Source: Synchiropus splendidus (Eukaryota; Chordata; Actinopteri; Syngnathiformes; Callionymidae). Taken from it: 64,000 nt of DNA. Shown piece after piece: positions 25,193 to 38,164 of this stretch (within the stretch, counting starts at the first letter, position 1; each line of letters starts with the position of its first letter). The translations under genes and the position numbers were made by a program. The notes beneath the pieces are model-generated. The model was not told the origin of the DNA. It did not search any database and saw nothing but the letters and a program-made list of their open reading frames with translations. The DNA lies in assembly GCF_027744825.2 (NCBI RefSeq), contig NW_026527055.1, positions 248,001-312,000 on the forward strand, in the 5' to 3' direction.

Positions 25193-25944
25193 AGCTGTCT
25201 GAAGTGTTTTTCAAAAGTTATCAACACTTTTATGTTTGGCGTTCCGAAACCCACCATATCTCAGGCTGAAAAGCGTTTTTGTGCATTGTGCCATAACTTT
25301 TCAGGAAAGCTTCAGAACATGAAATTTTAACCTCCCACTATAGCAGAAAGGGTCTTTCTGGTAGTTGCACATCAAATCTAAACTGTCTGAAGTGTTTTCC
25401 CAAAGTTATCAACACTTTTATGTTTGGCGTTCCGAAACCCACCTTATCTCAGGCTGAAAAGCGTTTTTACGCATTGTGCCATAACTTTTCAGGGAAGCTT
25501 CAGAACATGAAATTTTAACCTCCCACTATAGCAGAAAGGGTCTTTCTAGTAGGTGCACATCAAATCTAAGCTCTCTGAAGTGTTTTTCCAAAGTTATCAA
25601 CACTTTTATGTTTGGCGTTCCGAAACCCACCTTATCTCAGGCTGAAAAGCGTTTTTGTGCATTGTGCCATAACTTTTCAGGAACGCTTCAGAACATGAAA
25701 TTTTAACCTCCCACTATAGCAGAAAGGGTCTTTCTAGTAGTTGCACATCAAATCTAAACTGTCTGAAGTGTTTTTCCAAAGTTATTAACACTTTTATGTT
25801 TGGCGTTCCGAAACCCACCTTATCTCAGGCTGAAAAGCGTTTTTGTGCATTGTGCCATAACTTTTCAGGGAAGCTTCAGAACATGAAATTTTAACCTCCC
25901 ACTATAGCAGAAAGGGTCTTTCTAGTAGTTGCACATCAAATCTA

Positions 25945-27072
25945 AACTGTCTGAAGTGTTTTTCCAAAGTTATCAACACTTTTATGTTTGGCGTTCCGAA
26001 ACCCACCTTATCTCAGGCTGAAAAGCGTTTTTACGCATTGTGCCATAACTTTTCAGGGAAGCATCAGAACATGAAATTTTAACCTCCCACTATAGCAGAA
26101 AGGGTCTTTCTAGTAGGTGCACATCAAATCTAAGCTCTCTGAAGTGTTTTTCGAAAGTTATCAACACTTTTATGTTTGGCGTTCCGAAACCCACCTTATC
26201 TCAGGCTGAAAAGCGTTTTTGTGCATTGTGCCATAACTTTTCAGGGAAGCTTCAGAACATGAAATTTTAACCTCCCACTATAGCAGAAAGGGTCTTTCTA
26301 GTAGTTGCACATCAAATCTAAACTGTCTGAAGTGTTTTTCCAAAGTTATTAACACTTTTATGTTTGGCGTTCCGAAACCCACCTTATCTCAGGCTGAAAA
26401 GCGTTTTTGTGCATTGTGCCATAACTTTTCAGGGAAGCTTCAGAACATGAAATTTTAACCTCCCACTATAGCAGAAAGGGTCTTTCTAGTAGTTGCACAT
26501 CAAATCTAAACTGTCTGAAGTGTTTTTCCAAAGTTATCAACACTTTTATGTTTGGCGTTCCGAAACCCACCTTATCTCAGGCTGAAAAGCGTTTTTACGC
26601 ATTGTGCCATAACTTTTCAGGGAAGCATCAGAACATGAAATTTTAACCTCCCACTATAGCAGAAAGGGTCTTTCTAGTAGGTGCACATCAAATCTAAGCT
26701 CTCTGAAGTGTTTTTCGAAAGTTATCAACACTTTTATGTTTGGCGTTCCGAAACCCACCTTATCTCAGGCTGAAAAGCGTTTTTGTGCATTGTGCCATAA
26801 CTTTTCAGGGAAGCTTCAGAACATGAAATTTTAACCTCCCATTATAGCAGAAAGGGTCTTTCTAGTAGTTGCACATCAAATCTAAACTGTCTGAAGTGTT
26901 TTTCCAAAGTTATCAACACTTTTATGTTTGGCGTTCCGAAACCCACCTTATCTTAGGCTGAAAAGCGTTTTTGTGCATTGTGCCATAACTTTTCAGGGAA
27001 GCTTCAGAACATGAAATTTTAACCTCCCACTATAGCAGAAAGGGTCTTTCTAGTAGTTGCACATCAAATCTA
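25945..27072 (+). repeat. Six-monomer stretch with a tandem A-B trimer carrying 'gcatcag'
   Basis: A (25945), B (26133), C (26321) are followed by A (26509), B (26697), E (26885). Both A monomers have lost HindIII through the same T to A change ('gcatcag' at 26061 and 26625) and both B monomers have C5. The second unit ends in E with 'tcttagg' rather than C. The pattern fits a recent 564-bp duplication. Confidence 0.8.
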
Positions 27073-27448
27073 AGCTGTCTGAAGTGTTTTTCAAAAGTTA
27101 TCAACACTTTTATGTTTGGCGTTCCGAAACCCACCTTATCTTAGGCTGAAAAGCGTTTTTGTGCATTGTGCCATAACTTTTCAGGAAAGCTTCAGAACAT
27201 GAAATTTTAACCTCCCACTATAGCAGAAAGGGTCTTTCTAGTAGTTGCACATCAAATCTAAACTGTCTGAAGTGTTTTACCAAAGTTATTAACACTTTTA
27301 TGTTTGGCGTTCCGAAACCCACCTTATCTCAGGCTGAAAAGCGTTTTTACGCATTGTGCCATAACTTTTCAGGGAAGCTTCAGAACATGAAATTTTAACC
27401 TCCCACTATAGCAGAAAGGGTCTTTCTAGTAGGTGCACATCAAATCTA

Positions 27449-28576
27449 AGCTGTCTGAAGTGTTTTTCGAAAGTTATCAACACTTTTATGTTTGGCGTTC
27501 CGAAACCCACCTTATCTCAGGCTGAAAAGCGTTTTTGTGCATTGTGCCATAACTTTTCAGGGAAGCTTCAGAACATGAAATTTTAACCTCCCACGATAGC
27601 AGAAAGGGTCTTTCTAGTAGTTGCACATCAAATCTAAGCTGTCTGAAGTGTTTTTCAAAAGTTATCAACACTTTTATGTTTGGCGTTCCGAAACCCACCT
27701 TATCTCAGGCTGAAAAGCGTTTTTGTGCACTGTGCCATAACTTTTCAGGGAAGCTTCAGAACATGAAATTATAACCTCCCACTATAGCAGAAAGGGTCTT
27801 TCTAGTAGGTGCACATCAAATCTAAACTGTCTGAAGTGTTTTTCCAAAGTTATTAACACTTTTATGTTTGGCGTTCCGAAACCCACCTTATCTCAGGCTG
27901 AAAAGCGTTTTTGTGCATTGTGCCATAACTTTTCAGGGAAGCTTCAGAACATGAAATTTTAACCTCCCACTATAGCAGAAAGGGTCTTTCTAGTAGGTGC
28001 ACATCAAATCTAAGCTGTCTGAAGTGTTTTTCGAAAGTTATCAACACTTTTATGTTTGGCGTTCCGAAACCCACCTTATCTCAGGCTGAAAAGCGTTTTT
28101 GTGCATTGTGCCATAACTTTTCAGGGAAGCTTCAGAACATGAAATTTTAACCTCCCACGATAGCAGAAAGGGTCTTTCTAGTAGTTGCACATCAAATCTA
28201 AGCTGTCTGAAGTGTTTTTCAAAAGTTATCAACACTTTTATGTTTGGCGTTCCGAAACCCACCTTATCTCAGGCTGAAAAGCGTTTTTGTGCATTGTGCC
28301 ATAACTTTTCAGGGAAGCTTCAGAACATGAAATTATAACCTCCCACTAAAGCAGAAAGGGTCTTTCTAGTAGGTGCACATCAAATCTAAACTGTCTGAAG
28401 TGTTTTTCCAAAGTTATTAACACTTTTATGTTTGGCGTTCCGAAACCCACCTTATCTCAGGCTGAAAAGCGTTTTTGTGCATTGTGCCATAACTTTTCAG
28501 GGAAGCTTCAGAACATGAAATTTTAACCTCCCACTATAGCAGAAAGGGTCTTTCTAGTAGTTGCACATCAAATCTA
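27449..28576 (+). repeat. Doubled 564-bp trimer B-D-C with 'cccacgata' and 'aaattataacc'
   Basis: 27449-28012 and 28013-28576 each read B ('ttcgaaag', 'cccacgata'), D ('ttcaaaag', 'aaattataacc'), C ('ttattaac', then 'taggtgc' or 'tagttgc'). This trimer has no A monomer, which explains the 10-monomer gap between class A copies here. The same doubled trimer is at 31960-33087 and 42865-43992, and a single copy is at 48881-49444. It is a second, distinct type of higher-order unit. Confidence 0.85.
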
Positions 28577-28610
28577 AACTGTCTGAAGTGTTTTTCCAAA
28601 GTTATCAACA

Positions 28611-28620
28611 CTTTTTGTTT
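28611..28620 (+). repeat. One-base deletion in a monomer ('ctttttgttt'), lineage tag
   Basis: Other monomers read 'cttttatgttt' here; one A is missing, so this monomer is 187 bp. The identical change occurs at 33122 and 44027, each in an E monomer following the doubled B-D-C trimer. Shared position and context make common descent far likelier than three events. Confidence 0.9.
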
Positions 28621-28763
28621 GGCGTTCCGAAACCCACCTTATCTCAGGCTGAAAAGCGTTTTTGTGCATTGTGCCATAACTTTTCAGGGAAGCTTCAGAA
28701 CATGAAATTTTAACCTCCCACTATAGCAGAAAGGGTCTTTCTAGTAGTTGCACATCAAATCTA

Positions 28764-29139
28764 AGCTGTCTGAATGGTTTTTCAAAAGTTATCAACACTT
28801 TTATGTTTGGCGTTCCGAAACCCACCTTATCTCAGGCTGAAAAGCGTTTTTGTGCATTGTGCCATAACTTTTCAGGAAAGCTTCAGAACATGAAATTTTA
28901 ACCTCCCACTATAGCAGAAAGGGTCTCTCTAGTAGTTGCACATCAAATCTAAACTGTCTGAAGTGTTTTTCCAAAGTTATCAACACTTTTATGTTTGGCG
29001 TTCCGAAACCCACCTTATCTCAGGCTGAAAAGCGTTTTTGTGCATTGTGCCATAACTTTTCAGGAAAGCTTCAGAACATGAAATTTTAACCTCCCACTAT
29101 AGCAGAAAGGGTCTTTCTAGTAGTTGCACATCAAATCTA
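28764..29139 (+). repeat. Two monomers (D, E) between R1 and T2
   Basis: A D monomer at 28764 has a changed 'ctgaatggttttt' in the left arm of inverted repeat 1, and 'ggtctctctag' near 28922. The next monomer is E with 'caggaaag'. The frame of the array is shifted by one base from the 28611 deletion onward. Confidence 0.7.
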
Positions 29140-30267
29140 AACTGTCTGAAGTGTTTTTCCAAAGTTATCAACACTTTTATGTTTGGCGTTCCGAAACCCA
29201 CCTTATCTCAGGCTGAAAAGCGTTTTTACGCATTGTGCCATAACTTTTCAGGGAAGCTTCAGAACATGAAATTTTAACCTCCCACTATAGCAGAAAGGGT
29301 CTTTCTAGTAGGTGCACATCAAATCTAAGCTCTCTGAAGTGTTTTTCGAAAGTTATCAACACTTTTATGTTTGGCGTTCCGAAACCCACCTTATCTCAGG
29401 CTGAAAAGCGTTTTTATGCATTGTGCCATAACTTTTCAGGAAAGCTTCAGAACATGAAATTTTAACCTCCCACTATAGCAGAAAGTGTCTTTCTAGTAGT
29501 TGCACATCAAATCTAAACTGTCTGAAGTGTTTTTCCAAAGTTATTAACACTTTTATGTTTGGCGTTCCGAAACCCACCTTATCTCAGGCTGAAAAGCGTT
29601 TTTGTGCATTGTGCCATAACTTTACAGGAAAGCTTCAGAACATGAAATTTTAACCTCCCACTATAGCAGAAAGGGTCTTTCTAGTAGGTGCACATCAAAT
29701 CTAAACTGTCTGAAGTGTTTTTCCAAAGTTATTAACACTTTTATGTTTGGCGTTCCGAAACCCACCTTATCTCAGGCTGAAAAGCGTTTTTGTGCATTGT
29801 GCCATAACTTTTCAGGGAAGCTTCAGAACATGAAATTTTAACCTCCCACTATAGCAGAAAGGGTCTTTCTAGTAGTTGCACATCAAATCTAAACTGTCTA
29901 AAGTGTTTTTCCAAAGTTATCAACACTTTTATGTTTGGCGTTCCGAAACCCACCTTATCTCAGGCTGAAAAGCGTTTTTGTGCATTGTGCCATAACTTTT
30001 CAGGGAAGCTTCAGAACATGAAATTTTAACCTCCCACTATAGCAGAAAGGGTCTTTCTAGTAGTTGCACATCAAATCTAAGCTGTCTGAAGTGTTTTTCA
30101 AAAGTTATCAACACTTTTATGTTTGGCGTTCCGAAACCCACCATATCTCAGGCTGAAAAGCGTTTTTGTGCATTGTGCCATAACTTTTCAGGAAAGCTTC
30201 AGAACATGAAATTTTAACCTCCCACTATAGCAGAAAGGGTCTTTCTGGTAGTTGCACATCAAATCTA
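29140..30267 (+). repeat. Block T2 (6 monomers, A-B-C-C-E-D)
   Basis: This is the second copy of the T block: 'tttttatgc' near 29413, 'gaaagtgtc' near 29482, 'actttacagg' near 29621, 'ccaccatatc' at 30138 and 'tctggtag' near 30244. It matches T1 more closely than T3 does. A private 'gtctaaagtg' is near 29896. Confidence 0.85.
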
Positions 30268-33200
30268 AACTGTCTGAAGTGTTTTTCCAAAGTTATCAAC
30301 ACTTTTATGTTTGGCGTTCCGAAACCCACCTTATCTCAGGCTGAAAAGCGTTTTTACGCATTGTGCCATAACTTTTCAGGGAAGCTTCAGAACATGAAAT
30401 TTTAACCTCCCACTATAGCAGAAAGGGTCTTTCTAGTAGGTGCACATCAAATCTAAGCTCTCTGAAGTGTTTTTCCAAAGTTATCAACACTTTTATGTTT
30501 GGCGTTCCGAAACCCACCTTATCTCAGGCTGAAAAGCGTTTTTGTGCATTGTGCCATAACTTTTCAGGAAAGCTTCAGAACATGAAATTTTAACCTCCCA
30601 CTATAGCAGAAAGGGTCTTTCTAGTAGTTGCACATCAAATCTAAACTGTCTGAAGTGTTTTTCCAAAGTTATTAACACTTTTATGTTTGGCGTTCCGAAA
30701 CCCACCTTATCTCAGGCTGAAAAGCGTTTTTGTGCATTGTGCCATAACTTTTCAGGGAAGCTTCAGAACATGAAATTTTAACCTCCCACTATAGCAGAAA
30801 GGGTCTTTCTAGTAGTTGCACATCAAATCTAAACTGTCTGAAGTGTTTTTCCAAAGTTATCAACACTTTTATGTTTGGCGTTCCGAAACCCACCTTATCT
30901 CAGGCTGAAAAGCGTTTTTACGCATTGTGCCATAACTTTTCAGGGAAGCATCAGAACATGAAATTTTAACCTCCCACTATAGCAGAAAGGGTCTTTCTAG
31001 TAGGTGCACATCAAATCTAAGCTCTCTGAAGTGTTTTTCGAAAGTTATCAACACTTTTATGTTTGGCGTTCCGAAACCCACCTTATCTCAGGCTGAAAAG
31101 CGTTTTTGTGCATTGTGCCATAACTTTTCAGGGAAGCTTCAGAACATGAAATTTTAACCTCCCACCATAGCAGAAAGGGTCTTTCTAGTAGTTGCACATC
31201 AAATCTAAACTGTCTGAAGTGTTTTTCCAAAGTTATTAACACTTTTATGTTTGGCGTTCCGAAACCCACCTTATCTCAGGCTGAAAAGCGTTTTTGTGCA
31301 TTGTGCCATAACTTTTCAGGGAAGCTTCAGAACATGAAATTTTAACCTCCCACTATAGCAGAAAGGGTCTTTCTAGTAGTTGCACATCAAATCTAAACTG
31401 TCTGAAGTGTTTTTCCAAAGTTATCAACACTTTTATGTTTGGCGTTCCGAAACCCACCTTATCTCAGGCTGAAAAGCGTTTTTGTGCATTGTGCCATAAC
31501 TTTTCAGGGAAGCTTCAGAACATGAAATTTTAACCTCCCACTATAGCAGAAAGGGTCTTTCTAGTAGTTGCACATCAAATCTAAGCTGTCTGAAGTGTTT
31601 TTCAAAAGTTATCAACACTTTTATGTTTGGCGTTCCGAAACCCACCTTATCTTAGGCTGAAAAGCGTTTTTGTGCATTGTGCCATAACTTTTCAGGAAAG
31701 CTTCAGAACATGAAATTTTAACCTCCCACTATAGCAGAAAGGGTCTTTCTAGTAGTTGCACATCAAATCTAAACTGTCTGAAGTGTTTTTCCAAAGTTAT
31801 CAACACTTTTATGTTTGGCGTTCCGAAACCCACCTTATCTCAGGCTGAAAAGCGTTTTTACGCATTGTGCCATAACTTTTCAGGGAAGCTTCAGAACATG
31901 AAATTTTAACCTCCCACTATAGCAGAAAGGGTCTTTCTAGTAGGTGCACATCAAATCTAAGCTGTCTGAAGTGTTTTTCGAAAGTTATCAACACTTTTAT
32001 GTTTGGCGTTCCGAAACCCACCTTATCTCAGGCTGAAAAGCGTTTTTGTGCATTGTGCCATAACTTTTCAGGGAAGCTTCAGAACATGAAATTTTAACCT
32101 CCCACGATAGCAGAAAGGGTCTTTCTCGTAGTTGCACATCAAATCTAAGCTGTCTGAAGTGTTTTTCAAAAGTTATCAACACTTTTATGTTTGGCGTTCC
32201 GAAACCCACCTTATCTCAGGCTGAAAAGCGTTTTTGTGCATTGTGCCATAACTTTTCAGGGAAGCTTCAGAACATGAAATTATAACCTCCCACTATAGCA
32301 GAAAGGGTCTTTCTAGTAGGTGCACATCAAATCTAAACTGTCTGAAGTGTTTTTCCAAAGTTATTAACACTTTTATGTTTGGCGTTCCGAAACCCACCTT
32401 ATCTCAGGCTGAAAAGCGTTTTTGTGCATTGTGCCATAACTTTTCAGGGAAGCTTCAGAACATGAAATTTTAACCTCCCACTATAGCAGAAAGGGTCTTT
32501 CTAGTAGGTGCACATCAAATCTAAGCTGTCTGAAGTGTTTTTCGAAAGTTATCAACACTTTTATGTTTGGCGTTCCGAAACCCACCTTATCTCAGGCTGA
32601 AAAGCGTTTTTGTGCATTGTGCCATAACTTTTCAGGGAAGCTTCAGAACATGAAATTTTAACCTCCCACGATAGCAGAAAGGGTCTTTCTAGTAGTTGCA
32701 CATCAAATCTAAGCTGTCTGAAGTGTTTTTCAAAAGTTATCAACACTTTTATGTTTGGCGTTCCGAAACCCACCTTATCTCAGGCTGAAAAGCGTTTTTG
32801 TGCATTGTGCCATAACTTTTCAGGGAAGCTTCAGAACATGAAATTATAACCTCCCACTATAGCAGAAAGGGTCTTTCTAGTAGGTGCACATCAAATCTAA
32901 ACTGTCTGAAGTGTTTTTCCAAAGTTATTAACACTTTTATGTTTGGCGTTCCGAAACCCACCTTATCTCAGGCTGAAAAGCGTTTTTGTGCATTGTGCCA
33001 TAACTTTTCAGGGAAGCTTCAGAACATGAAATTTTAACCTCCCACTATAGCAGAAAGGGTCTTTCTAGTAGTTGCACATCAAATCTAAACTGTCTGAAGT
33101 GTTTTTCCAAAGTTATCAACACTTTTTGTTTGGCGTTCCGAAACCCACCTTATCTCAGGCTGAAAAGCGTTTTTGTGCATTGTGCCATAACTTTTCAGGG

Positions 33201-33274
33201 AAGCTTCAGAACATGAAATTTTAACCTCCCACTATAGCAGAAAGGGTCTTTCTAGTAGGTGCACATCAAATCTA
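30080..33274 (+). repeat. Block R2 (17 monomers), sister of 25193-28763
   Basis: It starts at the same 'ccaccatatc' D monomer that ends T2, continues A, B-like, C, A with 'gcatcag' (30948), B with 'cccaccata' (31163), C, E, D with 'tcttagg' (31650), A, then the doubled B-D-C trimer, and ends at the 187-bp monomer (33122). The first part is offset from R1 by 26 monomers and the second by 24. The D at 32148 has 'tctcgtag' just before it, also seen at 43031 in the next large copy. Its right half is also the left part of the large duplication at 31772. Confidence 0.85.
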
Positions 33275-33650
33275 AACTGTCTGAAGTGTTTTTCCAAAGT
33301 TATTAACACTTTTATGTTTGGCGTTCCGAAACCCACCTTATCTCAGGCTGAAAAGCGTTTTTGTGCATTGTGCCATAACTTTTCAGGGAAGCTTCAGAAC
33401 ATGAAATTTTAACCTCCCACTATAGCAGAAAGGGTCTTTCTAGTAGTTGCACATCAAATCTAAACTGTCTGAAGTGTTTTTCCAAAGTTATCAACACTTT
33501 TATGTTTGGCGTTCCGAAACCCACCTTATCTCAGGCTGAAAAGCGTTTTTGTGCATTGTGCCATAACTTTTCAGGGAAGCTTCAGAACATGAAATTTTAA
33601 CCTCCCACTATAGCAGAAAGGGTCTTTCTAGTAGTTGCACATCAAATCTA

Positions 33651-33839
33651 AGCTGTCTGAAGTGTTTTTTGAAAAGTTATCAACACTTTTATGTTTGGCG
33701 TTCCGAAACCCACCATATCTCAGGCTGAAAAGCGTTTTTGTGCATTGTGCCATAACTTTTCAGGAAAGCTTCAGAACATGAAATTTTAACCTCCCACTAT
33801 AGCAGAAAGGGTCTTTCTGGTAGTTGCACATCAAATCTA
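33651..33839 (+). repeat. 189-bp D monomer with a private one-base insertion
   Basis: The usual 'gtgtttttcaaaag' reads 'gtgttttttgaaaag', one base longer with C replaced. The sister monomer in copy 2 (D with 'ccaccatatc' at 44614) reads normally. It therefore dates from after the split of the two copies or is an assembly or sequencing change in the T run. Confidence 0.75.
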
Positions 33840-34027
33840 AACTGTCTGAAGTGTTTTTCCAAAGTTATCAACACTTTTATGTTTGGCGTTCCGAAACCCA
33901 CCTTATCTCAGGCTGAAAAGCTTTTTTACGCATTGTGCCATAACTTTTCAGGGAAGCTTCAGAACATGAAATTTTAACCTCCCACTATAGCAGAAAGGGT
34001 CTTTCTAGTAGGTGCACATCAAATCTA

Positions 34028-34215
34028 AGCTGTCTGAAGTGTTTTTCCAAAGTTATCAACACTTTTATGTTTGGCGTTCCGAAACCCACCTTATCTCAGG
34101 CTGAAAAGCGTTTTTGTGCATTGTGCCATAACTTTTCAGGAAAGCTTCAGAACATGAAATTTTAACCTCCCACTATAGCAGAAAGGGTCTTTCTAGTAGT
34201 TGCACATCAAATCTA
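34028..34215 (+). repeat. B-like monomer at a two-monomer indel site
   Basis: In copy 1, A (33840) is followed by this B-like monomer ('agctgtct', 'ttccaaag', 'caggaaag') and then directly by the A with 'gaactg' (34216). In copy 2 the matching B-like monomer (44932, 'agctctct') is followed by two C monomers (45120 and 45308) before the A with 'gaactg' (45496). The offset between copies rises from 58 to 60 monomers here. Confidence 0.8.
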
Positions 34216-36040
34216 AACTGTCTGAACTGTTTTTCCAAAGTTATCAACACTTTTATGTTTGGCGTTCCGAAACCCACCTTATCTCAGGCTGAAAAGCGTT
34301 TTTACGCATTGTGCCATAACTTTTCAGGGAAGCTTCAGAACATGAAATTTTAACCTCCCACTATAGCAGAAAGGGTCTTTCTAGTAGGTGCACATCAAAT
34401 CTAAGCTCTCTGAAGTGTTTTTCCAAAGTTATCAACACTTTTATGTTTGGCGTTCCGAAACCCACCTTATCTCAGGCTGAAAAGCGTTTTTGTGCATTGT
34501 GCCATAACTTTTCAGGAAAGCTTCAGAACATGAAATTTTAACCTCCCACTATAGCAGAAAGGGTCTTTCTAGTAGTTGCACATCAAATCTAAACTGTCTG
34601 AAGTGTTTTTCCAAAGTTATTAACACTTTTATGTTTGGCGTTCCGAAACCCACCTTATCTCAGGCTGAAAAGCGTTTTTGTGCATTGTGCCATAACTTTT
34701 CAGGGAAGCTTCAGAACATGAAATTTTAACCTCCCACTATAGCAGAAAGGGTCTTTCTAGTAGTTGCACATCAAATCTAAACTGTCTGAAGTGTTTTTCC
34801 AAAGTTATCAACACTTTTATGTTTGGCGTTCCGAAACCCACCTTATCTCAGGCTGAAAAGCGTTTTTACGCATTGTGCCATAACTTTTCAGGGAAGCTTC
34901 AGAACATGAAATTTTAACCTCCCACTATAGCAGAAAGGGTCTTTCTAGTAGTTGCACATCAAATCTAAGCTGTCTGAAGTGTTTTTCAAAAGTTATCAAC
35001 ACTTTTATGTTTGGCGTTCCGAAACCCACCTTATCTCAGGCTGAAAAGCGTTTTTGTGCATTGTGCCATAACTTTTCAGGGAAGCTTCAGAACATGAAAT
35101 TTTAACCTCCCACTATAGCAGAAAGGGTCTTTCTAGTAGTTGCACATCAAATCTAAACTGTCTGAAGTGTTTTTCCAAAGTTATCAACACTTTTATGTTT
35201 GGCGTTCCGAAACCCACCTTATCTCAGGCTGAAAAGCGTTTTTACGCATTGTGCCATAACTTTTCAGGGAAGCTTCAGAACATGAAATTTTAACCTCCCA
35301 CTATAGCAGAAAGGGTCTTTCTAGTAGGTGCACATCAAATCTAAGCTCTCTGAAGTGTTTTTCGAAAGTTATCAACACTTTTATGTTTGGCGTTCCGAAA
35401 CCCACCTTATCTCAGGCTGAAAAGCGTTTTTGTGCATTGTGCCATAACTTTTCAGGAAAGCTTCAGAACATGAAATTTTAACCTCCCACTATAGCAGAAA
35501 GGGTCTTTCTAGTAGTTGCACATCAAATCTAAACTGTCTGAAGTGTTTTTCCCAAGTTATTAACACTTTTATGTTTGGCGTTCCGAAACCCACCTTATCT
35601 CAGGCTGAAAAGCGTTTTTGTGCATTGTGCCATAACTTTTCAGGGAAGCTTCAGAACATGAAATTTTAACCTCCCACTATAGCAGAAAGGGTCTTTCTAG
35701 TAGTTGCACATCAAATCTAAACTGTCTGAAGTGTTTTTCCAAAGTTATTAACACTTTTATGTTTGGCGTTCCGAAACCCACCTTATCTCAGGCTGAAAAG
35801 CGTTTTTGTGCATTGTGCCATAACTTTTCAGGGAAGCTTCAGAACATGAAATTTTAACCTCCCACTATAGCAGAAAGGGTCTTTCTAGTAGTTGCACATC
35901 AAATCTAAACTGTCTGAAGTGTTTTTCCAAAGTTATCAACACTTTTATGTTTAGCGTTCCGAAACCCACCTTATCTCAGGCTGAAAAGCGTTTTTACGCA
36001 TTGTGCCATAACTTTTCAGGGAAGCTTCAGAACATGAAAT

Positions 36041-36052
36041 TTTAACCTCTCC
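36041..36052 (+). repeat. One-base insertion in a monomer ('aacctctccac'), lineage tag
   Basis: Other monomers read 'aacctcccac'; an extra T makes this a 189-bp copy. The same insertion is at 47321-47332, exactly 11,280 bp (60 monomers) downstream. It follows the A monomer with 'tttagcg', whose earlier relatives at 9965, 15229 and 22937 lack the insertion, so the insertion arose later in that lineage. Confidence 0.9.
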
Positions 36053-38164
36053 ACTATAGCAGAAAGGGTCTTTCTAGTAGGTGCACATCAAATCTAAGCT
36101 GTCTGAAGTGTTTTTCGAAAGTTATCAACACTTTTATGTTTGGCGTTCCGAAACCCACCTTATCTCAGGCTGAAAAGCGTTTTTGTGCATTGTGCCATAA
36201 CTTTTCAGGGAAGCTTCAGAACATGAAATTTTAACCTCCCACTATAGCAGAAAGGGTCTTTCTAGTAGTTGCACATCAAATCTAAGCTGTCTGAAGTGTT
36301 TTTCAAAAGTTATCAACACTTTTATGTTTGGCGTTCCGAAACCCACCTTATCTCAGGCTGAAAAGCGTTTTTGTGCATTGTGCCATAACTTTTCAGGAAA
36401 GCTTCAGAACATGAAATTTTAACCTCCCACTATAGCAGAAAGGGTCTTTCTAGTAATTGCACATCAAATCTAAACTGTCTGAAGTGTTTTTCCAAAGTTA
36501 TCAACACTTTTATGTTTGGCGTTCCGAAACCCACCTTATCTCAGGCTGAAAAGCGTTTTTACGCATTGTGCCATAACTTTTCAGGGAAGCTTCAGAACAT
36601 GAAATTTTAACCTCCCACTATAGCAGAAAGGGTCTTTCTAGTAGGTGCACATCAAATCTAAGCTCTCTGAAGTGTTTTTCGAAAGTTATCAACACTTTTA
36701 TGTTTGGCGTTCCGAAACCCACCTTATCTCAGGCTGAAAAGCGTTTTTGTGCATTGTGCCATAACTTTTCAGGGAAGCTTCAGAACATGAAATTTTAACC
36801 TCCCACTATAGCAGAAAGGGTCTTTCTAGTAGTTGCACATCAAATCTAAACTGTCTGAAGTGTTTTTCCAAAGTTATTAACACTTTTATGTTTGGCGTTC
36901 CGAAACCCACCTTATCTCAGGCTGAAAAGCGTTTTTGTGCATTGTGCCATAACTTTTCAGGGAAGCTTCAGAACATGAAATTTTAACCTCCCACTATAGC
37001 AGAAAGGGTCTTTCTAGTAGTTGCACATCAAATCTAAACTGTCTGAAGTGTTTTTCCAAAGTTATCAACACTTTTATGTTTGGCGTTCCGAAACCCACCT
37101 TATCTCAGGCTGAAAAGCGTTTTTGTGCATTGTGCCATAACTTTTCAGGGAAGCTTCAGAACATGAAATTTTAACCTCCCACTATAGCAGAAAGGGTCTT
37201 TCTAGTAGTTGCACATCAAATCTAAGCTGTCTGAAGTGTTTTTCAAAAGTTATCAACACTTTTATGTTTGGCGTTCCGAAACCCACCATATCTCAGGCTG
37301 AAAAGCGTTTTTGTGCATTGTGCCATAACTTTTCAGGAAAGCTTCAGAACATGAAATTTTAACCTCCCACTATAGCAGAAAGGGTCTTTCTGGTAGTTGC
37401 ACATCAAATCTAAACTGTCTGAAGTGTTTTTCCAAAGTTATCAACACTTTTATGTTTGGCGTTCCGAAACCCACCTTATCTCAGGCTGAAAAGCGTTTTT
37501 ACGCATTGTGCCATAACTTTTCAGGGAAGCTTCAGAACATGAAATTTTAACCTCCCACTATAGCAGAAAGGGTCTTTCTAGTAGGTGCACATCAAATCTA
37601 AGCTCTCTGAAGTGTTTTTCCAAAGTTATCAACACTTTTATGTTTGGCGTTCCGAAACCCACCTTATCTCAGGCTGAAAAGCGTTTTTGTGCATTGTGCC
37701 ATAACTTTTCAGGAAAGCTTCAGAACATGAAATTTTAACCTCCCACTATAGCAGAAAGGGTCTTTCTAGTAGTTGCACATCAAATCTAAACTGTCTGAAG
37801 TGTTTTTCCAAAGTTATTAACACTTTTATGTTTGGCGTTCCGAAACCCACCTTATCTCAGGCTGAAAAGCGTTTTTGTGCATTGTGCCATAACTTTTCAG
37901 GGAAGCTTCAGAACATGAAATTTTAACCTCCCACTATAGCAGAAAGGGTCTTTCTAGTAGTTGCACATCAAATCTAAACTGTCTGAAGTGTTTTTCCAAA
38001 GTTATTAACACTTTTATGTTTGGCGTTCCGAAACCCACCTTATCTCAGGCTGAAAAGCGTTTTTGTGCATTGTGCCATAACTTTTCAGGGAAGCTTCAGA
38101 ACATGAAATTTTAACCTCCCACTATAGCAGAAAGGGTCTTTCTAGTAGTTGCACATCAAATCTA

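Larger units (their letters stand above)
25193..28763 (+). repeat. Block R1 (19 monomers), sister of 30080-33274
   Basis: It runs from the 'ccaccatatc' D monomer (25251) through an A with 'gcatcag', to a doubled trimer with 'cccacgata' (near 27592 and 28156) and 'aaattataacc' (near 27767 and 28331), and ends at a monomer with a one-base deletion in 'ctttttgttt' (28611). R2 has the same order and tags. R1 is two monomers longer: the 'gcatcag' A unit is present twice 564 bp apart (26061 and 26625) while R2 has it once. Private changes include 'gtgcactg' near 27725, 'tgttttacc' near 27275, and 'cactaaagc' near 28346. Confidence 0.85.
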
